Origin: Incurvaria masculella
Lineage: Eukaryota > Arthropoda > Insecta > Lepidoptera > Incurvariidae
DNA length: 64,000 nt
Assembly (NCBI GenBank): GCA_946894095.1
Contig: OX335645.2
Coordinates: 22,839,001 to 22,903,000, forward strand
Direction of reading: 5' to 3'
A program made the position numbers and the translations under genes. Below are positions 1 to 8,739 of the stretch, in pieces; position 1 is the first letter of the stretch, and each line of letters starts with the position of its first letter. The notes below the pieces were generated by a model, which ran no database searches, was not told the DNA's origin, and saw only the letters and a list, made by a program, of their open reading frames with translations.

Positions 1-94
1 ACCTAACCTAACCTTGGCTGACACCGACTCAAAAAATAACAGAAATCGTAACTACAAAAATGGAAATTATTTTTTACTTTTTAGTGCTTTTTCT

Positions 95-468
95 TTGAAG
101 TCGGTTATTTATTTTGTTAAATTTTTTTTATTTGTTTATTTTTAGTGAATCTGAAGTACACTTACTAATTTGTACACGTCCTTTCCAATAAAAAAAGAAT
201 CACCGAAATCAGTTGGCGTTATATTGAGTTATTCGTCCATTTGTCGCGCACATCTTAATACAAACTTAAGACTTTTATGATTTTCTCATGGATATCATTG
301 TCAGAACTTAACCAAATTAAAATGGGACCACTTGGGAAGCACTAGCTATCATTTAAAAAAATAACATCAAAATCGGTTTACCCAGGCAAAAGTTATGAGG
401 TAACAAACATAAAAAAAAAAACATACAGACGAATTGATAACCTCCTCCTTTTTTTAAGTCGGTTAAAA
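95..468 (+). repeat. Lepidopteran interspersed repeat
   Basis: The stretch ends with the phrase CCTCCTCCTTTTTTTAAGTC followed by GGTTAAAAA, and holds a 'gaggtaacaaacat' segment. I recognise this as the 3' part of a very common non-coding repeat in moth and butterfly genomes. A matching GAAGTCGGTTA-like segment sits at the left side near 97. There is no reading frame in it. Its class (LINE-derived or other) is not decided here. Confidence 0.6.
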
Positions 469-1611
469 AGTGGACGAAACGCATACAGCCGATGCTATGT
501 CAGATTATTATTAGCAAACTTAATCGCATCCTAAGCATTGTGAAAACGGCACAAATTGATTCGAAAATATGTTTTATTGCGATTGACCACGACGCCTGTC
601 GTTATAACTTTTAGGAGGGCTTCGAAAACAATACCGGAGTATGGCTAGGTGCTTCTTCACACCATGTTTGTATAAACCCACCGTACTTTGGAGGAGAAAT
701 ATTTTATTGATTCAGTATGGCATCAGTGCGGGGGGTCCGTGGCAGGAATGCGCAGGGTCCATGTTTGATGTGTTGCTAATAAATACTGGGCGTGATCGAT
801 TAAAAAAAGTTACGTATCGTTACTTTTTCTTTGGTAACAAATATAAAGTGGTGTTTTCAAAATGCCTTGTTTTGTTTCTCTTCAAGAGAGTTCGGATAAA
901 TGTATGGTAATTGAACGTCTCAATTGTCATCAGATTTTTTTCATGATTTGTTTTGAAGATTTAGGTAAATATAACCATCATTATCGGCTCTTATTCTAGT
1001 AGTCACGTTTGTTTGAATGAGTTCCTATGATGAGTTTAGTCAGAGATCGGCAATATGACCTGTACATACAATGATCAATATTATTTGCAGTTGTACTGTT
1101 GCCGTAACTTGGAGATTCTAGTCTTCATAATAATAAACTATGGGATTGAAGTACACTGTCAATAGAGAGAGCCATTGGATGCATTTAGTAAACTTTTCTT
1201 TCATGTCTAAAATAAAATAATTGTAACTGTGGTCTACTGTATATTTGACCTTACGTTTCTGAACGGAATGTGTAGAAGGTGAAGTAAGTACATCAACATG
1301 GTGTAAGCACCTTGCTAGTCGGCATGGTTTTCCCAACCTCAGTGTAAGTTTGAAAGGCCATGGGCATCGTTGGGCACCTCCAATCAAAGTTCTTAACAGC
1401 CGTAGCTCTCTGAGCTGTAGACCCCGCGTGTCTGTATTTTTGAACATTCGTTTTTTTGTAAATGCCTCTTTTTTAAAACTGCCTCGACAAAAAATTCTAT
1501 AAAAATATCGAACCTGCTTACTAAATTTCACGCGAATCGGTTGAGAAATGCGATCTGCAGAGAACAACCGGGCATACGAAAGCATTTTTGTCGCAACCTT
1601 GCGACGGAGAA
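469..1611. other. No supported gene
   Basis: AT-rich sequence with only short random open frames that have stops in the other frames and no recognisable domain, splice architecture or repeat boundary. I see nothing to annotate beyond unclassified intergenic sequence. Confidence 0.6.
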
Positions 1612-2161
1612 TTAAGGTGGCCCATCCCGCTCATCTCCCCATACAAAAGGGGAAAGAAGATCACGCCCATATTTCTTGTCAGAGATCCAAAATTTTGCTC
1701 AAAATAGCTTTATTTGATCGAACTAGATGTCTGATGACCATTGGCATTGTAAAATTGTGTTTGGTTTCTAAGTTATAAGGTTCGAAAGTTCGCTTTTTTC
1801 GCGCGTTTTATACAATAACTTTGGAGGTGGATTACGCAATGATAAAGTAAGAACATCTTAAAAAGATTAGTCATCAGACATAGCCTATTTAATCAAGAAT
1901 TTTAATCTATTTGGTTTTTGTTAGATTTTTTACTACAGCGGTCGTGGTTTACTTTTAGCTATAAGTCCTTTTGAAATTAAAATTTTCGTAAATCTTACCA
2001 AATCATACACTATGCACATTGTCTTTTTTGTGGACATGTTGCATCTTCCTCATAACGGAGCCTGTCTTATTCTTTGAAACAGAGAAGGTCCCAGAGCGCA
2101 ACAGCACGGTTTTGTACCGTGCCCGCGAATGAGTTAGGGCCGCCGGGTTGGGCCACCTTAA
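1612..2161 (+). mobile_element. TTAA-flanked MITE, family A, copy 1
   Basis: A 550-bp non-coding element with inverted ends: TTAAGGTGGCCCATCCC at the left and GGGTTGGGCCACCTTAA at the right. Closely related copies lie at 26591-27140, 37744-38256, 39307-39763 (degenerate) and 42815-43340 (opposite orientation). All well-preserved copies are flanked by TTAA on both sides, consistent with TTAA target duplication. There is no transposase, so it is non-autonomous. Confidence 0.8.
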
Positions 2162-2326
2162 CAATAAATATGGATTGTGATAGGCTTGCACACGTTTGCA
2201 CACCGGTTTTCCATAGGTTTGTTTCGTGACTTACTTCGCGCACTTCGCCTTTTAACCTTTCAACCTTTCACCAAGATTTTGAGACTGGAAAAATCAAACA
2301 AAAATCAACAAACATCTCGTGATGTC

Positions 2327-2544
2327 ATTAATTTGAGTTTCAGCGACATCTACATTTTAAGCATTGTAATCAGATTTTTTGAAAATAATCTGAAAAAGTA
2401 TTGGTCGTGACATTCGTCGGAAGCAGGACCTGAACCTGCGCCCGTTGGATTACATGTAAATCACGACCAATACTTTTTCAGATTATTTTCAAAAAATCTG
2501 ATTACAATGCTTAAAATGTAGATGTTGCTGAAACTCAAATTAAT
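2327..2544. repeat. Long near-perfect foldback (84-bp arms)
   Basis: The left arm 2327-2410 is the reverse complement of 2461-2544, with a single mismatch that I can see (GCGAC against GCAAC). The 50-base loop, 2411-2460, resembles the 3' half of a tRNA on the minus strand. A transcript would fold into a hairpin of about 84 bp. There is no coding potential. Confidence 0.85.
2411..2460 (-). pseudogene. tRNA-like 3' half in foldback loop
   Basis: On the minus strand the loop contains GCAGGTTCAGGTCCTGC, which forms a 5-bp T stem with a 7-base TTCAGGT loop close to the Pol III B box. It is followed by an acceptor-like TTCCGAC. The 5' half of a tRNA is absent because the foldback stem starts there. 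It is best read as a tRNA fragment or a tRNA-derived SINE remnant, not a functional tRNA. Confidence 0.4.
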
Positions 2545-2619
2545 GAGATAACGGTAATGTCGTATCCATTAAATACATAAAATTAGCTTGTGATGTTCCG
2601 ATTTTGACTTGGATACTTC

Positions 2620-2930
2620 ATTGCGATGCGAGCTGTTCCATTATTGGTAATCCATATGTAACTGTGGGTCCTCTTCGCCTACCAGTTGGTAGGGTTAAAT
2701 CCGTCCGGGTTGGTACCTACCAATTGATCTACCTTGGATGAAAAGAAGTGAAGCGGCGATGAAAAAAATCCCTATTTTCCATATCCAATATAACTTACCC
2801 GTGCTCATAAAGGGAAGGCATGGCAACTTATTCCCACAGGAATGCCTTGTATTGGCCTATATAATGGCGGTAGGTGTGGGATTGCGCATATTTGTCCACT
2901 CACATAAAAACAATAATCGTCTCTAACCTA
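2620..2930 (+). repeat. SINE-like repeat, diverged copy
   Basis: It carries the phrases 'gttggtacctaccaatt', 'ctcataaagggaaggcatgg' and 'aatggcggtaggtgtgg' that recur across the window, for example at 40860-41110 and 57415-57670. The copy at 57.3 kb retains tRNA-like A and B boxes, so this is assigned to the same tRNA-derived SINE family. The copy is diverged and non-coding. Confidence 0.55.
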
Positions 2931-3470
2931 CGCTTTCGGTTTAACGGCGCGATGCTACATCACAAACGGAGAAACAAATGAAAGCGTGCCGCGCCGCTCG
3001 GCGGAAACGGCCATTTTGTTAATTAGGCGCGCATCATGTTTACATTTTAATAAACAAGACAACGGCGTCATTAAACGTCGCTTAACCCGTCGACGCGCGC
3101 CTCCGCCCCGGCGAGCGCACGGCATATGCGTTTAATCGCCGTCGAACACTTGCGTTCCAAATTACCGTGTTCCCGCGCTCCGCATACATCATCGCGTCGG
3201 TCACGCCCGACCCCGCATTCGTTTTTTGCCGCGAACGGCCCGATATCACGGAAGGGTTGCGTTTTAATTACGCCACTTTTTCTATTATTTCCCGCCCGTC
3301 TTGGCCCCGTTGCAATAAATCCGGCTCGCTTTGCTGCTTCACCCTTTGCTCTCGATGCTGCGATAAGTTTTATCGTGCATCTGGCGCGGGCGAGGGTCGG
3401 GTGCCGAGCGGTGCTCCAGATTTCCGCGAAAATTGCTTTTTGGTGATAGAAAACAGTCGATTTATATTAA
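2931..3470. other. GC-rich unclassified stretch
   Basis: Locally GC- and CpG-rich sequence between two AT-rich repeat regions. Overlapping open frames exist on the plus strand, but they are a base-composition effect: they have no recognisable domain and several frames are open at once. A CpG-rich non-coding exon or regulatory region is possible but not shown. Confidence 0.4.
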
Positions 3471-4611
3471 TACTAGCTGCGGTACCCGGCTCCGCTCGGG
3501 TTAGTGTCGGCTAAATTATCTCATGGATAAAAAGTAGCCCACATGACTGGTCCAAAATAGGGTCAAACTGGTCCAGGACAATGTATCCATGTACCAAATT
3601 TAATCAAGATCGTTCGAGCCGAAATAGCATGATTTAATGAGAAACATCCAATAATTCCCATTTAGAGCTTCGTTGACGTTTGGTGGCTATTTAAAAAAAA
3701 AAAACATTTGCCGCGAGAACCTTTCTGCACTTTCACTGCTACATTGCTTACCTAGTAAGTAACGTGTAACGTAGGTAAGTTTTGCGTGGACTCCAACCCA
3801 CAGCCAGCCTCAACATCGAAAACAGTAACCCATCTCGAACCTGACTGCTCCCAGAGATGCTATACATTGATAAAAAACGCATATAAATCAGGTAAGTGGT
3901 TCGCATGTTATAAGACTTTAAGACTCACTACTTACCCTTCTGGTAATGAAGCGTTATATTATGTAATCTATAAGTTTTTAGTAGAATCAGGCTAGACGTA
4001 GATACAATGCACATCTAAATCGAGTAATTGGTTCTCAAGGATTTTATTCTGTTGGTCGCTCCTCCGGCGAATTAGCGTGATGCCAAGTAGTCCTAAAGTT
4101 GCAGGAAATACCAAGCCGTACTTCAGTAAAAGTAAGCGCTGCCGCCGCAAAGCCGAGCCGTGCATAGCATTGCAGTTTGTATGACAGCCCCATCTTAGCG
4201 TAAGCGGAACTGAATTCTATTTAGCCAATCCTAATTCCCGGGTAGTTAAATGTACATGTACTAAGTTTTACAAATCGCTAGTGCCTTGAAAATTCGCCAA
4301 ACGGACACCAAACAGTCACGACGTCTGCCCTCCCCCCGCCGCCGCTCCCCGCCACCGCCCCCGGCTACTCTCCCTCTAGTGTGAAGTATCGCTACCGGCA
4401 TCGTTTTCGCAGCCCCGTGAAAGTTCTAAAGCCCATGGGCACATAAATTGTAGCCTATGTGTTATTCTGATGTATAAGCTATATTATTGTAAAGTTTCAT
4501 TAGAATCCATTCAGTAGTTTTTACGTGAAAGAGTAACAAACATCCATCCATCCATCCATCCATCCATCCATCCATCCATCCATTATTACAAACTTTCCCC
4601 TTTATAATATT
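3471..4611 (+). repeat. Interspersed repeat, copy A (unsplit)
   Basis: It starts TACTAGCTGCGGTACCCGGC and ends with a 'cagtagtttttacgtgaaagag' phrase, a (CATC)n tract and 'cccctttataatatt'. The 3' phrase and microsatellite tail resemble lepidopteran RTE-type or SINE-like retroelements. A second copy follows head to tail from 4612, and this one is interrupted by the Maverick. Copy A carries the uninterrupted target at 4480-4485. Confidence 0.75.
4480..4485 (+). other. Empty-site equivalent of Maverick target (TATATT)
   Basis: In copy A the sequence reads AAGC-TATATT-ATTGTAAAG without interruption. In copy B the same two flanks lie on either side of the 15-kb element: AAGC-TATATT at 5404-5413 and TATATT-ATTGTAAAG at 20388-20402. 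This gives an internal reference for the pre-insertion state and fixes the element boundaries. Confidence 0.9.
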
Positions 4612-5413
4612 TACTAGCTGCGGTACCCGGCTCTGCTCGGGTTAGTGTCGGCTAAATTATTTCATGGATAAAAAGTAGCCCTCATGGCTGGTCCAGGACA
4701 ATGTATCCATCTACCAAATTTAATCAAGATCGTTCGAGATGAAATAGCATGATTTAATGAGAAACATCCAATAATTCACATTTAGAGCTTCGTTGACATT
4801 TGGTGGCTATCTAAAAAAAAACATTTGCCGCCAGAACCTTTCTGCACTTGCACTGCAACATTGTTTACCTAGTAAGTAAGTAACGTGTAATGTAGGTAAG
4901 TTTTGCGTGGACTCCAACCCACAGCTAGCCTCAACATCGAAAACAGTAACCCATCTCGAACCTGACTGCTCCCAGAGATCCTATACATTGATAAAATACG
5001 CACATAAATCGGGTTAGTGGTTCGCAAGTTATAAGAATTTAACACTCTCTACTTACCCTTCAGGTAATGGAGCGTTATATTATGTAGCCTATAAGTTTTG
5101 AGTAGAATCAGGCTAGACGTAGATACAATCCGCATCTAAATCGAGTAATTGGTTCTCAAGGATTTTGCCAAGTAGTCCTAAAGTTGCGGGAAATACCAAG
5201 CCGTACCCGCCCCCCCCTCCCCGCACCCGCCCCCGTCGGACCGCCCGCCCCGCCCCCGGCCCCGCTCCCGCCACCGCCCCCGGCCCCGCTCCCCCCGGTG
5301 TGAAGTATCGCTACCAACATCGTTTTCGCAGCCCCGTGAAAGTTCTAAAGCCCATGGGCACAATATGTTTATAAATTGTAGCCTATGTGTTATTCTGATG
5401 TATAAGCTATATT
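4612..5413 (+). repeat. Interspersed repeat, copy B, left part
   Basis: Head-to-tail second copy of the repeat at 3471-4611, collinear with it apart from a shorter, C-rich middle around 5204-5300. It breaks off at 5413 where the Maverick begins and resumes at 20394. Confidence 0.8.
5408..5413 (+). repeat. Left target-site duplication TATATT
   Basis: A 6-bp direct repeat matched at 20388-20393 on the other side of the element. Six base pairs is the usual duplication length for Maverick/Polinton insertions made by their retroviral-type integrase. Confidence 0.9.
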
Positions 5414-5612
5414 AGTAGTAGTAGAGAATTGGGGCATCCAGCTCAAATGAGCTGGAAGCCTCAATTCTCTTTGTATGATCTAGTATCCCTAATCGTTTAA
5501 CTTTATTCTATACATTTTTGACATCGTTAGAGAGCTGGAAGCCCCAATTCTATCCGTGTGGTATAGTATCCCTAATCGTTTAACTGTATTCAATACATTT
5601 GGACACTGTTAG
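5414..5612 (+). repeat. Left terminal inverted repeat
   Basis: It begins AGTAGTAGTAGAGAATTGGG and matches the reverse complement of 20192-20387 with scattered mismatches. The outermost part is three AGT units here and two at the right end; short terminal tandem repeats are typical of Polintons. Bases 5423-5470 form a hairpin with 23-nt arms. From 5450 the repeat is built of ~82-bp subunits (AGCTGG starts at 5450, 5533 and 5615). Confidence 0.9.
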
Positions 5613-5805
5613 AGAGCTGGAATCCCCAATTCTATTTATGTGATATAGCATCGCTAATCGTTTAACTGTATTCTATCAAAATTTGTCAAACCAGCTTTCA
5701 GGTGCAAATAACTAACATTCTGGCTCATACCATGCTTCACCATTATTATAGGTAATTTGTATTGTGTTAAAACACAATGAAACCAATGTATATTTAAGAA
5801 AATAT
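5613..5805. repeat. Third TIR subunit and left non-coding margin
   Basis: A third ~82-bp subunit (about 5615-5697) continues the tandem series of the left TIR. It has no counterpart on the right side, where the similarity stops at about 20192. The rest, up to the stop of the first gene at 5806, is AT-rich and non-coding. Confidence 0.75.
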
Positions 5806-6315
5806 TTAATCAGATTTAGCATTAAAACAGACTAGGTTTTCTTTACACCATTTTCTTAAACAAATAACATTTTTCAAAGCACAGTTCCTCTTATGAGTAA
5901 TACAAGTAAAATCTTCTTCATTTGAGCAATACATGTTATATAATTTATTCAAGTTTGGACAATTATACATTTCCAAATTAATTATTTCTTGACCATTATT
6001 GAAACTGAAAATGTTTTTAACCCATTCTGCTTTCTCTGCTCCTTTCACGAAAATTTTATGTGGTGGCAAAATAGCCCTTAATTTACTATAAAATACTTGA
6101 TGATTGATGTATCCATCGCTCCAGTAAATTCCACGATTTTTTTCTAACCAATTCACTTGTTTTCTTTCTTCAGGAGTAAGTTTATAATACGAAAACGGTG
6201 GTTCCAAAAGAAACACTTCTGTCGTATTTGCTGTTGCCATGGAAAATTCCTTTAAAATGAACTGATTATCATTCGTTTTAAATCCTTGCACATCAACGAT
6301 GATTGGACTATTCAT
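5806..6315 (-). CDS. Conserved Maverick protein of unknown function (169 aa)
   Basis: It begins with MNSPIIVDVQGFK and continues with a FILKEFSMA segment, a pattern I associate with a small protein repeatedly found in metazoan Mavericks and their relatives. The DVQGF plus KEF layout hints at an RNase H-like strand order, but I do not see a full set of acidic catalytic residues, so no enzyme function is claimed. The C-terminal third is cysteine-rich (residues about 120-165, including CITHKRNCALKNVICLRKWC), possibly metal-binding. Its ATG overlaps the stop of the major capsid gene by four bases (ATGA at 6312-6315). It is the last gene of the minus-strand block. Confidence 0.75.
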   Translation of the reverse strand: MNSPIIVDVQGFKTNDNQFILKEFSMATANTTEVFLLEPPFSYYKLTPEERKQVNWLEKNRGIYWSDGYINHQVFYSKLRAILPPHKIFVKGAEKAEWVKNIFSFNNGQEIINLEMYNCPNLNKLYNMYCSNEEDFTCITHKRNCALKNVICLRKWCKENLVCFNAKSD

Positions 6316-7529
6316 GATATTTTTTTAACAGTATTGCTTAGAGGTTTGTATTCTATCAAAGATTCGTTTAATATAAGGCAGTAGGCTGTCGTGTTTTCAG
6401 GTATTTCAGAGAAGCATTCAATCTCTAATCTCACATCAACTGGACCCGTCTTTATAGATTCGTTTTGCCTTGAGCAATCAATAACTATCAATGGGGATTT
6501 GGTCTTGAAATCTTCTAGAGCGAGCAACGGACCAGCACAACGTCCATAATAAGAGTGTTGAAAACGAGAATAAACTTCATATAATATAGAATATTTATCT
6601 TCATGAAATTTGATATCTAGTGAATTGTAAGGATAGTAGTTAGAATTTAGGTATACTCTAACGTCTCGTAAATTGCAATGATCAAATATGGACATGTCTA
6701 GTTTTTTTGCACTTTTACGATTTGTTTGTAATCCTAACACAACATATCGAGGTTTTTCAGTCTGAGAAGATGTTTTTATAGCCCATGTATGCTTAGTAGT
6801 TTTTGGAAGAAGTGGATATTCATAAAGGTCCCAGTTTCTGAAAGGCATTATTATAGAACGATCTTTATCTAAATATCTTAATAAATTCAAGCGTTCTCTG
6901 TCTGACACTTTTATGTGCGGGACACGCCATATAATCTTTGACATTGTAATATCATTTACGAATTCTCCATCTTTTAATTTTAATGCGTTTAAATTAGTAC
7001 TACTTCTTAACAATATTAATTCATGCTTACAATTAATAATTATTTTATTATAATCCTCGGCAAATCCTAGTACTTTATTCAGAGGAATATTCACTTGAAA
7101 ATTTCCATTGGTATTTGGAAAACCTTCCAAATTCCACCCCCAAACTTTAGCCGATTTTGATTCTGAATCATTCATAGATATATAGGACTTCATAGTCGTG
7201 GTGATTCCAGCATTTTTTATTTTATCAATTTCAACCCCATTAAGCTCATATCGAATATCTTGAAAAAGGAAAAGTATTCCGTTGTTTGTAAAAGTAATAT
7301 TTGTTACTTTCTCGGCTTTACCATCCACACCAGTTTTAGATACATGAGCGGTTCCTTCGATGTATAAAGAGCTATCGGAAGGTAAAACATACAAGTCTTG
7401 CTGATTTATCGGAATTCGTATTTCATCGTTATTATTAAAACTATTAACATAGGGCTTGTACGAGTGTACTTCATAACTTTCAATTGAGCTATCCTGGTAT
7501 GGTAGATCAGATATGTTTAGAACATTCAT
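6312..7529 (-). CDS. Major capsid protein (hexon-like, double jelly-roll)
   Basis: A 405-aa protein with the conserved features of Maverick/adintovirus major capsid proteins. Near the N terminus are a NDEIRIPINQQDLY segment and SLYIEG; at about residues 88-105 is a FLFQDIRYELNGVEIDKIKN segment followed by GITTTMKSY. In this family the protein folds as two jelly rolls and trimerises into the icosahedral shell. The frame is intact, starts at an ATG with no competing upstream start, and sits directly downstream of the penton-like gene, the usual late-gene order. The fold is inferred from sequence resemblance and context; a structure prediction would confirm it. Confidence 0.85.
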   Translation of the reverse strand: MNVLNISDLPYQDSSIESYEVHSYKPYVNSFNNNDEIRIPINQQDLYVLPSDSSLYIEGTAHVSKTGVDGKAEKVTNITFTNNGILFLFQDIRYELNGVEIDKIKNAGITTTMKSYISMNDSESKSAKVWGWNLEGFPNTNGNFQVNIPLNKVLGFAEDYNKIIINCKHELILLRSSTNLNALKLKDGEFVNDITMSKIIWRVPHIKVSDRERLNLLRYLDKDRSIIMPFRNWDLYEYPLLPKTTKHTWAIKTSSQTEKPRYVVLGLQTNRKSAKKLDMSIFDHCNLRDVRVYLNSNYYPYNSLDIKFHEDKYSILYEVYSRFQHSYYGRCAGPLLALEDFKTKSPLIVIDCSRQNESIKTGPVDVRLEIECFSEIPENTTAYCLILNESLIEYKPLSNTVKKIS

Positions 7530-7659
7530 TTTATAAGTTTGATAAATTGGAGAAATTTAATATTTTCTTTCGAAAGTTGTGTTATGTGTCTAGGACGCTG
7601 CACGCGTCGAGCCTTTCTGATCTTTTCCGGGGCAAGCTTTTGGTATTTATTAAAATCGA

Positions 7660-8334
7660 TCATGATGATTTTCTCAAATGAAGTAGTAAATATATTTCTT
7701 CTCCTCGAAAGTTAATTAAATTATCTTGCAAATCTAGTAATCTTATGTTAATAGAGGACACAATTTTTCTATTTACTGGTAAATACACAAGATTTTCAGG
7801 TTTCTCTATAATTCTATAGCCAGGAGGTACGTTAGGTGAAAATTCGTGTAAAACATGCGTTGGTCTACCGTTGGTAAAAGACCCGTTTATTATGTCACAT
7901 TCAACTCTCACGGAGGTCAGTGGTATAATGTTTACGGGTAAATTTGACACGTGCATTATATTAGCCTGATAAATCTTGTTTTCAAATCCTAAAATACTAG
8001 CGATTGAGTTTGGTTTTTCAAAATGAATGTCTTCAGTGCATGACATAGAACATTTTAAGGTATTATTATTTGCAGACAGAGAAAAATTACTAGCAGTAAT
8101 ATTGTGTTTTAAATACTCGCTAATATCCTCCAGTTCATATGATCCTTCAGGAATATCAATTACTTGTTTTGCTCCATAAGAAAAGCTATTATTTTTTGAA
8201 TTAATGTTCGGAACAGAATTAAATGTTGAAAAATTTAAAAGACTACATTCATAGTTGTTTGATAATTGTAGAGGGGGAAAATAATTGCTTGTTAATTTAG
8301 AAGTGTTACCAGAGATCGATAGAATGAAAGACAT
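7660..8334 (-). CDS. Penton-like minor capsid protein (224 aa)
   Basis: The N-terminal pattern FILSISGNTSKLTSNYFPPL followed by YECSLLNFSTFNSVPNIN is typical of the penton-like proteins that accompany Maverick major capsid proteins. It is predicted to be a single jelly roll occupying the capsid vertices. It has an intact frame with a clear ATG and no cysteine-rich or membrane segment. It lies between the protease and the major capsid gene, separated from the latter by about 130 nt. Function is assigned from family resemblance and position. Confidence 0.8.
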   Translation of the reverse strand: MSFILSISGNTSKLTSNYFPPLQLSNNYECSLLNFSTFNSVPNINSKNNSFSYGAKQVIDIPEGSYELEDISEYLKHNITASNFSLSANNNTLKCSMSCTEDIHFEKPNSIASILGFENKIYQANIMHVSNLPVNIIPLTSVRVECDIINGSFTNGRPTHVLHEFSPNVPPGYRIIEKPENLVYLPVNRKIVSSINIRLLDLQDNLINFRGEEIYLLLHLRKSS

Positions 8335-8368
8335 TTTGCAAATGAACTAATATTTCAATCTCTTACCT

Positions 8369-8656
8369 TTATAAACATTTTTCTCTCCAAAATTTTTTCA
8401 AAAATCTTATACAGTGATGCCCACAATTGAAATCGTAAAACGACTGATATCGTTTGTAGTTATACAATATGTTATCACAGTTAAGGTAATTAATTAATTC
8501 TTTTGGAGGTTTTAGATCTCCAAAACTATCAAAATATTCACAGTGATCGTTTAATTTAGCGTAAGCTACCCAGTGAGTCCCTGAATTTGTATTGCTATCT
8601 AAATTCAAAATACCACATTCAATTATGTGAGCTTTAGAAGGAAGAGTATCCCTCAT
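8369..8656 (-). CDS. Adenain-like cysteine protease, no own upstream start
   Basis: The adenovirus-type maturation protease pattern is present: His in SGTHWVAYAK, Asp in EYFDSFGD, and Cys in FNCGHHCIRF. The first ATG (8656) would begin inside the conserved N-terminal region. The same frame is open upstream through a segment including FFRGVYMRDTLP and LTNIDIAKH to about 8749, where it meets the end of the phospholipase gene. No ATG occurs in that upstream part. Either the start codon was lost or the protein is made by -1 frameshifting from the preceding gene (see findings). In the family this enzyme cleaves capsid precursor proteins during maturation. Confidence 0.8.
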   Translation of the reverse strand: MRDTLPSKAHIIECGILNLDSNTNSGTHWVAYAKLNDHCEYFDSFGDLKPPKELINYLNCDNILYNYKRYQSFYDFNCGHHCIRFLKKFWREKCL

Positions 8657-8739
8657 ATACACACCCCTAAAGAATGGAATATTTGCGGAGTGTTTGGCTA
8701 TATCTATATTCGTAAGGGCTCGCTGAGGTAGTCGCTTTT

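Noticed and set aside
1..15. Telomere-like CCTAA units at the window start
   Set aside because: Only about two and a half units, and CTAACCTAACC also occurs alone near 58312; such short runs are common in lepidopteran repeats and do not indicate a telomere.
1118..1585. 155-codon open frame on the minus strand
   Set aside because: Low-complexity composition, no domain or splice context, and it runs into sequence next to the family A MITE; probably chance.
3126..3514. Two overlapping plus-strand frames of over 100 codons
   Set aside because: They lie in a GC-rich stretch where several frames are open together and run into the interspersed repeat; no protein features.
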